A DNA stretch of 22,509 nucleotides from Patescibacteria group bacterium (lineage in GTDB: Bacteria > Patescibacteriota > WWE3 > UBA101185 > UBA10185). Position 1 is the stretch's first letter. Every line of letters begins with the position of its first letter. This document shows positions 14,018-20,229 of the stretch, piece after piece. The position numbers and the translations under genes were made by a program. A model generated the notes under the pieces. It was not told the DNA's origin, searched no databases, and saw only the letters and a program-made list of their open reading frames with translations. The DNA is taken from assembly GCA_018056275.1 (NCBI GenBank), contig JAGPFW010000007.1:1-22509 (forward strand), written 5' to 3'.

Positions 14018-15322
14018 ATGCTTTCAATAGAAGACATAATAAAAGCAAATAGCGACTTGTCCGCGAATCAAATTGAGGGAATTTTGCAATTAATTTATTC
14101 GTCAAAGCAAATTACAAACGCTGACTTAATAAGGAAAACTAGGTTGCCAAAAGAGGTATTGAAGAGATTAAAATCTTTCTTATCTCCGGTTTTAGTGGAA
14201 GCAACATCGGATAAGATTCTATTTAAAGAAGAATTTATTAAGTATCTAGAGTCTCAGGAGTTGAAACCCTACAAATGGACTTTGTTGGAATATACATCTC
14301 CTGTTTTAGAGTCTAAACTGAAAGATATACGAAAGAATTATTCGCTGAATCCAAAGAGAGAGTACGATCAGTTTTTTGCCACAGAGAATACTTCTGTTGC
14401 AAAATATATGGTCATGACAGATTTAGATGAGGTAAGGGGTAAAAAGATAGTTCTTTTGGGGGATGACGACCTTCTTTCCGTTGTTTTGGGTTTGTCCGGA
14501 GAAAATTATGAAGAAGTATTAGTTTTAGATATAGATCCAGATATTTTAAATTCTATAAAGAACATCTCAACCGATTATGGTTTAAGGAACATAAGAACAG
14601 AATTTTATGATGCAAGAAAAATACCTCGCAAGGATCTTTTGAACAAATATGATGTAATAGTTATGGATCCCCCCTACACCCCAAATGGTGTAAAGTTGTT
14701 TTTAAAGCAGGGATTGCGTCTACTTAATAATGCCACCCCAAAAACCATTTTCCTTTATTATGGGAATAGCTTTAAATCCCCAGAAAAATTCTTTCAAATT
14801 CAAGAAATTCTAACGAACTATAAATTGCTTTTAAGAAATAAGGTTGAAAATTTTTCTTCTTATTATGGTGCGGAATCTATAGGGAGCTCTAGCTCATTAT
14901 ATGTTTTGCAGTCTTTTAGTGATTCTGGACCCTCACATCAAGAGAAAATTTCCGACATTTATACCTATCAGAGATCTCATTTAGGCGAGTTTCCCTATGT
15001 GGAGCACTATGTGTTTAAACTCTGTGGAGTTCCTAAAACCTTGTTAAATTCCAAATCGCAACTTCAACAAGCATTAGGTAAATTTTGCCAACTTCATAGA
15101 TTAAGGATAATGAATACACAGGTTACTCGATTTACTGGAGGAGGTTATACCTTTAATTATACTTTGGCGAGTTCAAATTTAACGGTACATACTTGGCCCG
15201 AAATGGGTGCTCTGCATTTTGTTCTGGTTACTTGTTCACAAATTCAGAAATCGGAAAGATTTTATGATAATTTATCTTTGCTTTTTAGAACCGAGAAGGT
15301 GGAGATAGAAAAGATTGCCTAA
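14018..15322 (+). CDS. Fusion: branched-chain polyamine synthase (BpsA) + S-adenosylmethionine decarboxylase proenzyme
   Basis: A 434-residue protein in two parts. Residues 1-about 300 match BpsA (N4-bis(aminopropyl)spermidine synthase): an N-terminal winged helix (about 18-58), then the aminopropyltransferase with EYDQFFAT (115-122), VLLGDDDLLS (145-154), VLDIDPDIL (169-177) and VMDPPYTPNG (215-224). Residues about 328-434 match the pyruvoyl-dependent AdoMet decarboxylase SpeH/SpeD: HYVFKLCGVPKTL, then SSNLTVHTWPEMGALHF and VLVTC. Ser386 aligns with the pyruvoyl-forming serine, His391 with the processing histidine and Cys406 with the catalytic cysteine, at the same spacing as the Thermotoga enzyme (63/68/83). 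The residues flanking the cut site differ (S-S-N for E-S-H). The chain could make decarboxylated AdoMet and spend it on polyamine branching. It should self-cleave before Ser386, leaving a BpsA-beta chain and a small alpha chain. Confidence 0.88.
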   Translation: MLSIEDIIKANSDLSANQIEGILQLIYSSKQITNADLIRKTRLPKEVLKRLKSFLSPVLVEATSDKILFKEEFIKYLESQELKPYKWTLLEYTSPVLESKLKDIRKNYSLNPKREYDQFFATENTSVAKYMVMTDLDEVRGKKIVLLGDDDLLSVVLGLSGENYEEVLVLDIDPDILNSIKNISTDYGLRNIRTEFYDARKIPRKDLLNKYDVIVMDPPYTPNGVKLFLKQGLRLLNNATPKTIFLYYGNSFKSPEKFFQIQEILTNYKLLLRNKVENFSSYYGAESIGSSSSLYVLQSFSDSGPSHQEKISDIYTYQRSHLGEFPYVEHYVFKLCGVPKTLLNSKSQLQQALGKFCQLHRLRIMNTQVTRFTGGGYTFNYTLASSNLTVHTWPEMGALHFVLVTCSQIQKSERFYDNLSLLFRTEKVEIEKIA

Positions 15323-15329
15323 TATGGTA

Positions 15330-15358
15330 TTGACTTCCTGGCACATCCTTGTTATCTT
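15330..15358 (+). promoter_or_regulatory. Strong rRNA promoter P1
   Basis: TTGACT (15330-15335), a 17-base spacer, a TGT extension and TATCTT (15353-15358). This is the best -35/-10 combination in the window. It begins eight bases after the polyamine gene's stop and lies about 260 bases upstream of the mature 16S, so it would drive a long leader transcript. Confidence 0.6.
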
Positions 15359-15445
15359 GCATAATGCTAATCACTCGATTGGCAAATTTTTGCACTTTGA
15401 AAAATTATTGCAGGTCAGAATGCTTTGTTGCATTTTGATCACAAA

Positions 15446-15468
15446 TTTAAGTTTTGTTTGAACTTAAA
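15446..15468. repeat. 8-bp inverted repeat in the 16S leader
   Basis: TTTAAGTT (15446-15453) and AACTTAAA (15461-15468) are perfectly complementary around a 7-base loop. No T-run follows, so it is more likely a leader hairpin, processing signal or operator than an intrinsic terminator for the preceding gene. Confidence 0.5.
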
Positions 15469-15556
15469 CAGAGCAAACCGTTTTGTGCTTTTAGTAATTT
15501 CCATTAAAAGGTTTCCACACTTACCATTTATGTTATGCAAACCAAAAATCTTGAGT

Positions 15557-15583
15557 TTGTGTTGTACTTTGTGGCTTTATAAT
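15557..15583 (+). promoter_or_regulatory. Putative rRNA promoter P2
   Basis: A perfect TATAAT at 15578-15583 with a poor -35 (TTGTGT at 15557-15562, 15-base spacer). It ends 33 bases before the mature 16S start. The position is typical for a proximal rRNA promoter, but the weak -35 limits confidence. Confidence 0.4.
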
Positions 15584-16343
15584 CTTATTTGGAGCAACTA
15601 AAGGCAAAAAGAATGTTTTTTTGAGAATTTGATCCTGGTTCAGGATTAATGCTAGCGGCGTGCCTAAGGTATGCAAGTTGAACGGACAGTTACATTTCTA
15701 GCTTGCTAGAGCCGTAACTGTTAGTGGCGAACGGCTGAGTAATATATAGGAATCTACCCCTAACTTGGGGATAACCAATCGAAAGGTTGGCTAATACCCG
15801 ATGTGGAGGAAACTCTAAAGATTTATCGGTTAGGGAAGAGCCTGTAGCCTATCAGCTAGTTGGTGGGGTAAATGCCCACCAAGGCTATGACGGGTACCGG
15901 GCCTGAGAGGGCGAACCGGCAGAGGGGCACTGAGACACGGGCCTCACTCCTACGGGAGGCAGCAATCGGGAATCTTGCGCAATGGACGAAAGTCTGACGC
16001 AGCGACGCCGCGTGGAGGATGAATGCCTTCGGGTTGTAAACTCACATCAAAAAGCACCGGCTAACTACGTGCCAGCAGCAGCGGTCATACGTAGGGTGCA
16101 AGCATTATCCGGATTTACTGGGCGTAAAGAGTTCTGTAGGCGGTTGTGTAAGTTGAGGGTAAAATCTTTCGGCTCAACCGAAAGGCTGCTTTCAATACTG
16201 CATAACTAGAGTCATCTAGGGGACAGTGGAATTCGTGGTGGAGCAGTGAAATGCGTTGATATCACGAGGAACACCAAGGGGGAAGCCAACTGTCTGGGGA
16301 TGTACTGACGCTAAGAGACGAAAGCTAGGGGAGAGAAAAGGAT

Positions 16344-17341
16344 CAACAAGGTATCGGTCCCTCTATGGGGGTGACCCTTTAGAGCAAATTTGGCTATATG
16401 CTGGAAAATCTGAAGTATCTGGTGCTAGGCATTTATTATAATAATATTTGTTATAATTTGTGTAATGCCTAAAAATGCATCCAGTGCAGACAATCAGCAG
16501 GAAAGATCCAAAAAAGTCATAAAACAAAGATTATTTTGGAAATCCTCAGAGACTACACGCCAAATATCTCAATTTGATATAAGTCTTGCTTATTTATTGG
16601 GCTTTTTGTATACCGATGGGTGTTTATCTCCCAAAGGCAATGGGAATTGGAGAATTTACTTTAGTGTTACTTCTCTAACTCTCGCAAAAACATTTAGGGA
16701 TAGTGCCCTTAATGTTTTTAATATAAACTCCAATAAAGTAAGATTTAATAGTACACATTCGGGTTATTATACGGTTATTATCAACTCCAAAGAGATTGGT
16801 GCCTTTCTTACAGAAAATTTTGGGTGCTTTCGTACTTTAAGTTATTCGGGTGGTATTCTTACGGATGCACACCTTCCTGTAAAAGAAATTTTATGTATGG
16901 GATTGGCTCCGAACTTCTTAAGAGCTGCTTTTACTTGTGATGGTGGGGTGAGTTTTTATTCCGTTACACAAAGTAATAGAGCTTGGTTGAACAGATGCAT
17001 TTTTCTTTCTTGCTCACATCCTGTATTGCGCGATGAATATTGTATTTTACTTAACTCCATTGGGATTACTCATAAGAATGACCCAAAGGATGGTAAAATA
17101 CGAATAACTTCTCGTACCGCAATGGAGGAGTTTAGAAAGAAGATTGGGTTTATTGAAGGTGTTGAAATAACAAATCATTCCAAGAATTGGAGTGGGTACC
17201 CTAAGAATGTTGTCTTAGACTACTTATTGGATTCATATAATTGTCCCTCTAAGTATCTAAATAAATTGAGATAATGATATAGTCCGATCCTCACAGCGAT
17301 GTGAGGCGTTGGTAATCAATCCAACCTTAGTAACATAGATG
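16344..17341 (+). mobile_element. Group I intron 1 in 16S rRNA (after E. coli U788) with homing endonuclease gene
   Basis: 998 bases. The last exon base is U, pairing as U-G with an internal guide (exon GGAT against GTCC at 16357-16360), and the last intron base is G (17341), as group I splicing requires. Core helices found by hand: P3 ATTTGGC (16388-16394) with GCCAAAT (16559-16565); P4 TGCTG (16399-16403) with CAGCA (16495-16499); a long P5 including TAGGCATT (16426-16433) with AATGCCTA (16464-16471); P7 GACTA (16551-16555) with TAGTC (17280-17284); and P9 CCTCAC/GTGAGG (17289-17294, 17301-17306). The Q (AATCAGCAGGAAAG), R (CAGAGACTA) and S (GATATAGTCC) sequences are recognisable. Most of the endonuclease gene occupies the loop between P3 and P7 (L8), but its first 32 codons overlap the core. 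Confidence 0.88.
16465..17274 (+). CDS. LAGLIDADG homing endonuclease in 16S intron 1
   Basis: A 269-residue, two-motif LAGLIDADG endonuclease. Motif 1 is LAYLLGFLYTDG (residues 41-52, catalytic Asp51) and motif 2 is FLRAAFTCDGGV (151-162, Asp159). The length is usual for monomeric members, and the frame is intact, so it may still cut intron-free 16S genes at the 788 site and could assist splicing. The first 32 codons read through ribozyme elements Q and R (codons 27-32, SSETTR, are the R element). The ATG lies inside the 3' strand of P5 (16464-16471), so translation and intron folding compete for the same RNA. A TATAAT seven bases upstream of the ATG probably reflects the AT-rich stem. A later non-ATG start near residue 33 is possible. 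Confidence 0.88.
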   Translation: MPKNASSADNQQERSKKVIKQRLFWKSSETTRQISQFDISLAYLLGFLYTDGCLSPKGNGNWRIYFSVTSLTLAKTFRDSALNVFNINSNKVRFNSTHSGYYTVIINSKEIGAFLTENFGCFRTLSYSGGILTDAHLPVKEILCMGLAPNFLRAAFTCDGGVSFYSVTQSNRAWLNRCIFLSCSHPVLRDEYCILLNSIGITHKNDPKDGKIRITSRTAMEEFRKKIGFIEGVEITNHSKNWSGYPKNVVLDYLLDSYNCPSKYLNKLR

Positions 17342-17617
17342 TAGATACCCTTGTATTCCTAGCTGTAAACGATGCCTGCTAGATACTTGGTCTTATGACT
17401 GAGCGTCGAAGCTAACGCGTTAAGCAGGCCGCCTGGGGAGTACTGTCGCAAGGCTGAAACTCAAAGGAATTGGCGGGATCCCGCACAAGCGGTGGAGCAT
17501 GCTCTTTAATTGGTTGCTAACCCAAGAACCTTACCCAGACTTGACATGTATGTAGTAGTGAACCGAAAGGGGAACGATCTTAATTTATTAAGAAGCATAC
17601 ACAGGTGTTGCATGGCT

Positions 17618-18464
17618 ATGCACCTCACACCTGAAAAGAAAAAAGAGGAAGACGATGGCCCTTTAGCGAGTAATTGCTATCGAATAAATTGGCTAATAAC
17701 GGTGGAATCCTAATACAAATTGAGATAATATTTATGTATGGACAATACCGTGGGAAGTCTAGGTAGTTTACTTAATAATCCACATGAATCTTACATTCTT
17801 GGCTTATGGGGCGCGGATCGCTATTTGCGAACGAGCAGCATAGGTTTAAGTAATACAAATGTGAGGTTGATTAAAATCTTTTTGGAATACCTATTGGAAA
17901 GGTTTCCTATTAGTAGAATCAGATTTCGCGTTTATGGAGTTGAGGATACCTCACTTACTAGTGGATTTAAAGTGTCTTATTGCAAAGGTTCCAAGAATGT
18001 CTTGACTGCATATCATATTTATGTAAATTCAAGGCCTCTAGTAAGAGAATTTTTATTTTCTCTTAGAAACAGGAACTTTCTTGCTAAAGATTGTATTTAT
18101 GCTTATTTTGCAGGGAGATTTGATGGTGATGGCTCTTTATCTTTAGATAAGAAGATTTGTTGATTGATCAATATCTGCTTACAAATATAAATACTTCGGT
18201 TTATGAATACGGGTCTGCAAGAACCTATTGTATGTACTTTAAAAAGAGTACATTAAGTAATTTTCTTGAACAGATAAGACCTTATTCCATATCCGGTAAA
18301 CTATAATGACCCCGTATCGACTTCTCCTGTGTTTATACACTGGAGGGATGGAAGAACCTCTCATTAGAATGAGTAAAGGGCTTTCATAAAACGCCAGTCT
18401 CCCAAAACATAATTTGGGATGATGATATAGTCAGTGCCATTAGGAATAGTGGAGATTACACATG
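17618..18464 (+). mobile_element. Group I intron 2 in 16S rRNA (after E. coli U1060) with decayed endonuclease gene
   Basis: 847 bases. The upstream exon ends in GGCT and can pair with GGCC (17657-17660) through a U-G wobble at the splice site; the intron ends in G (18464). Helices seen: P3 ATTGGC (17688-17693) with GCCAGT (18393-18398, one G-U); P4 ACGGT (17699-17703) with ACCGT (17747-17751); P5 TCC-ATAC (17708-17716) with GTATGGA (17736-17742); a hairpin with CTCC-GTGT/ACAC-GGAG about 18334-18355; and P8 CCCAAA/TTTGGG (18401-18406, 18413-18418). The S-like GATGATATAGTC (18421-18432) follows P8. I could not pair P7 cleanly, so the core may be divergent. The endonuclease body lies between Q and P3', a different loop from intron 1, but the start is again in P5. 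Confidence 0.78.
17738..18306 (+). pseudogene. Frameshifted LAGLIDADG homing endonuclease in 16S intron 2
   Basis: The first frame gives 141 residues with motif 1 YILGLWGAD (19-27) followed by the typical SSIGLSNTNVRLIKIF, and motif 2 YFAGRFDGDGSLSL (123-136), then stops at 18161-18163. From 18151 the -1 frame continues the protein sensibly (EDLLIDQYLL, then SVYEYGSARTYCMYFKKS and LSNFLEQIRPYSISGKL) to a TAA at 18304-18306. One missing A in the run at about 18149-18150 (GATAAG for GATAAAG) would join the two into about 190 residues. There is no good slippery heptamer, so decay is more likely than programmed frameshifting; an assembly error is also possible. The start ATG is inside P5, and codons 2-5 are the Q/P4 strand of the ribozyme. 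Confidence 0.8.
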
Positions 18465-18934
18465 GTCGTCAGCTCGTACCGTGAGGCGTACCCTTAAGTG
18501 GGTTAACGAGCGCAACCCCTACTGCTAGTTGTATCACTCTAGCGGAACTGCTATCGTAAGATGGAGGAAGGTGGGGACGACGTCAAGTCGGTATTGCCCT
18601 TATGTCTGGGGCCAGAAGCATGCTACAATGGCGCGTACAAAAAGTTGCAATGCAGTGATGCGGAGCCAATCTTTAAAGCGCGTCCCAGTTCGGATTGAAG
18701 TCTGCAATTCGGCTTCATGAAGTTGGAATCGCTAGTAATCGTCGGTCAGCGATACGACGGTGAATACGTTCTCGGGATTTGCACACACTGCCCGTCACAT
18801 CAGCAAAGCTAAGGTCACCTGAAGTACCTCTTTTAAGGGGTCCCATGGTGAAATTAGTGATGATGGTGAAGTCGTAACAAGGTAGCCGTAGGGGAATCTG
18901 CGGCTGGATCACCTCCTTTCTAAGGAGTAATTAA

Positions 18935-19006
18935 GTGTCTTTGATTTTTAGAAACTTTTTTGCATGAATTTGCAATAAAAAACTAAAGAAAAAAGAGACA
19001 CCTTTT
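18935..19006 (+). terminator. Long hairpin after 16S: terminator or processing stem
   Basis: GTGTCT (18935-18940) pairs with AGACAC (18996-19001), an inner TTTAG with CTAAA, and TTTTTTGCA with TGCAA-AAAAAA around the apical loop. Together they form an imperfect hairpin of about 67 bases starting 15 bases after the mature 16S. A short TTTT follows. It could end the 16S transcript, or serve as an RNase III-type trimming site; the sequence does not decide. Confidence 0.45.
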
Positions 19007-19028
19007 GGGCTTGATTATCCCTATAAAG

Positions 19029-19139
19029 CCTAAATAGTAGAGCTGTAATCTCACAGACAGCTTTGGGAAGGTTTGCGAGTGAGCCGTTGCGTATTAAATA
19101 TTGATACACAACAAAAACTCGCACACGAGCATTCTTTTT
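19029..19139 (+). ncRNA. Candidate structured RNA downstream of 16S
   Basis: Two well-formed hairpins in tandem. The first is CCTAA (19029-19033) with TTGGG (19063-19067), enclosing AGCTGT/ACAGCT (19041-19046, 19057-19062). The second is GCGAGT/ACTCGC (19075-19080, 19117-19122), enclosing GTTGCGTAT with ATACACAAC (19086-19094, 19104-19112, one mismatch). A five-T run follows at 19135-19139. It lacks the signature sequences of SRP RNA, RNase P RNA, tmRNA and 5S rRNA. It could be a small RNA, or trailer structure of the 16S precursor. Confidence 0.3.
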
Positions 19140-19401
19140 GCCTTCGGTTTCTTCAATTTTCTATTTTTTAATAGGGAATTTACTTACAATTGGGAATCTA
19201 CGGAAGAAGTCTCTATTAGTTTCTTACAAAATTTTAATTGGATAAGAGACCACTTGCGAACCAAGTAGAATTTTTTCCAGCAATCCATCCACTGTTTCTT
19301 TAAGCTCTCTTAAGTATTAACATAAAATTATATAGACATCTTACAAATTATTGGATATTTGACATTCACTTTTCAACTTTAGTTAACAAGGTTTTTGAAA
19401 C

Positions 19402-19429
19402 TTGATATTTGTTTGGGTAGCGTTACAAT
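19402..19429 (+). promoter_or_regulatory. Promoter of the anchored-protein gene, leaderless type
   Basis: TTGATA (19402-19407), a 16-base spacer and TACAAT (19424-19429), with the ATG six bases further on. A good two-element promoter that places the transcription start at the start codon. Confidence 0.6.
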
Positions 19430-19435
19430 GTTGAT

Positions 19436-19981
19436 ATGAATAAGAAGCGTTGCTTTGTGTTGCTGTTTTTTTCTACTATTTTTTTTATTTTTTTGCTGTA
19501 CTTTGGAATTTTCTCTTTTCATGGTTTGTGTGGTTGGCGAGCCGTTGGTTTAAACCAGCAAAAAGGTAAGGGATGGCCCTGTAAGTGTATTGGTATTCAG
19601 CAAGAGATTGGGAATAGCTACGAAGAGACCACTTTCTGTACTGGTATCAATCTTTCCTATAATATTTTAAACAATTCCTTTAAATCCAATTCACAAGTTC
19701 CTGTCTATTCAAGAAAGCCTTTGTACATGTTAGAAGTTACTTCTTTGACAATTCCGATTTCTTCCGAACAGTCTGTTTTGTCAAATATCTCAATCGATGT
19801 ATTGAGTAATGAGGGGGTTTTAGTAAAAAGGGGCATAACCAGTATAGATGGAAAAGTTAACTTCACTCTTCCCAAAGGAGATTATAAAGTTAAATCTTCT
19901 GGGGGATATACAGGTACAAAGGAAGTTTCTCTGGATTCGGACACGAGTATTGAGCTGCGTCTTTTACCCATCTCTAATTGA
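19436..19981 (+). CDS. Membrane-anchored extracytoplasmic protein with C-terminal Ig/prealbumin-like domain
   Basis: A 181-residue protein. Residues 1-5 are basic and about 6-28 form a hydrophobic anchor or signal (starting CFVLLFFSTIFFIFLLYFG), so the rest is outside. A cysteine-containing segment (CGW ... WPCKC ... TFCTG, about 32-69) could form disulfides or bind a metal. Residues about 110-178 look like a carboxypeptidase-regulatory/SpaA-type beta-sandwich, with the characteristic pattern ISIDVLSNEGVLVKRGITS, then DGKVNFTLPKGDYKV. These domains are common in surface proteins. No catalytic residues are evident. It is a single gene with its own promoter, convergent with the tRNA-Ile gene; it ends in TGA. 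Function unknown; surface display or adhesion is a guess. Confidence 0.82.
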   Translation: MNKKRCFVLLFFSTIFFIFLLYFGIFSFHGLCGWRAVGLNQQKGKGWPCKCIGIQQEIGNSYEETTFCTGINLSYNILNNSFKSNSQVPVYSRKPLYMLEVTSLTIPISSEQSVLSNISIDVLSNEGVLVKRGITSIDGKVNFTLPKGDYKVKSSGGYTGTKEVSLDSDTSIELRLLPISN

Positions 19982-20082
19982 ATACAATACTGAATACCAT
20001 CTAGTACTGATTCACTTGTAGCACTTGTTCTTTATATTTTGGTAAGGATCGCGAATTTGTTGAGGGTTCAGAAAAACCTTCT

Positions 20083-20159
20083 TGGTGGGCGTTCATGGAC
20101 TCGAACCATGGACCTTTCCCTTATCAGAGGAATGCTCTAACCACCTGAGCTAAACGCCC
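20083..20159 (-). tRNA. tRNA-Ile (anticodon GAU), CCA encoded
   Basis: On the minus strand the acceptor stem GGGCGTT pairs with AACGCCC. The D-arm has GCTC/GAGC, the anticodon stem TTCCT/GGGAA surrounds the 7-base loop CTGATAA (anticodon GAT), and the T-arm is CATGG-TTCGAGT-CCATG. The discriminator is A (20086), and CCA is encoded in the DNA (20085-20083). All arms are complete. tRNA-Ile(GAU) often sits in the 16S-23S spacer; here it is 1.2 kb from the 16S on the opposite strand. Confidence 0.95.
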
Positions 20160-20229
20160 TTATATTCACATTTTTGCCACTATTCTTCTTATCGCCCTTG
20201 AGATAAAATCTTTCCAAACAGCTTTCGCA

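Larger units (their letters stand above)
15323..15616 (+). other. 16S rRNA leader region without protein genes
   Basis: This 294-base stretch between the polyamine gene and the 16S start has no credible reading frame. It holds a near-consensus promoter at 15330-15358, a perfect 8-bp inverted repeat at 15446-15468, a smaller one (AATGC ... GCATT, 15419-15434), and a second promoter-like TATAAT at 15578-15583. This fits a tandem-promoter rRNA leader. I see no convincing boxA. Confidence 0.6.
15617..18919 (+). rRNA. rrs: 16S rRNA gene interrupted by two group I introns
   Basis: Three exons, 15617-16343, 17342-17617 and 18465-18919, total about 1458 nt. Conserved blocks include GAATTTGATCCTGG near the start, CCTACGGGAGGCAGCA (V3 primer site), ACTGGGCGTAAAG, AAACTCAAAGGAATTGGCGG, AACGAGCGCAACCC, GTCGTAACAAGGTAGCCG and the intact anti-Shine-Dalgarno GGATCACCTCCTT at the 3' end. 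Intron 1 follows E. coli position U788 (h24, P-site side) and intron 2 follows U1060 (h34, near the A site). Exon joins are supported by compensatory h24 pairs around intron 1 (779/803 and 783/799 both changed from C-G to A-U). The 530 loop departs from consensus: A for C526 (16080) and C for A532 (16086). No 23S or 5S follows within the 3.6 kb to the window end. Exact 5' and 3' ends are by alignment to E. coli. Confidence 0.96.
18920..19435. other. 516-base region after 16S without protein genes or 23S
   Basis: No credible coding frame and no 23S, 5S or tRNA sequence is visible. It contains a long hairpin just after the 16S (18935-19001), a double-hairpin block (19029-19139), a GTCTCT/AGAGAC pair (19209-19214 with 19245-19250), a weak terminator-like hairpin with a six-T run (19252-19276) and the promoter of the next gene (19402-19429). 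Confidence 0.65.

Noticed and set aside
15446..15468. Intrinsic terminator for the polyamine gene
   Set aside because: The stem is perfect but no T-tract follows, and it lies downstream of the strong promoter at 15330-15358, within the rRNA leader.
15982..16441. Plus-strand open frames of 61-75 codons inside 16S exon 1
   Set aside because: They lie wholly within conserved 16S sequence and encode no recognisable protein.
17510..17713. 67-codon frame crossing the exon 2/intron 2 boundary
   Set aside because: It spans the rRNA-intron junction and covers the P1-P4 ribozyme elements; its translation is unlike any protein.
18148..18163. Programmed -1 frameshift in the intron 2 endonuclease
   Set aside because: There is no X-XXY-YYZ slippery heptamer at the shift point and no obvious stimulatory structure; a one-base loss is simpler.
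18529..18912. Short open frames on both strands in 16S exon 3
   Set aside because: They are chance frames in rRNA with no start signals or family match.
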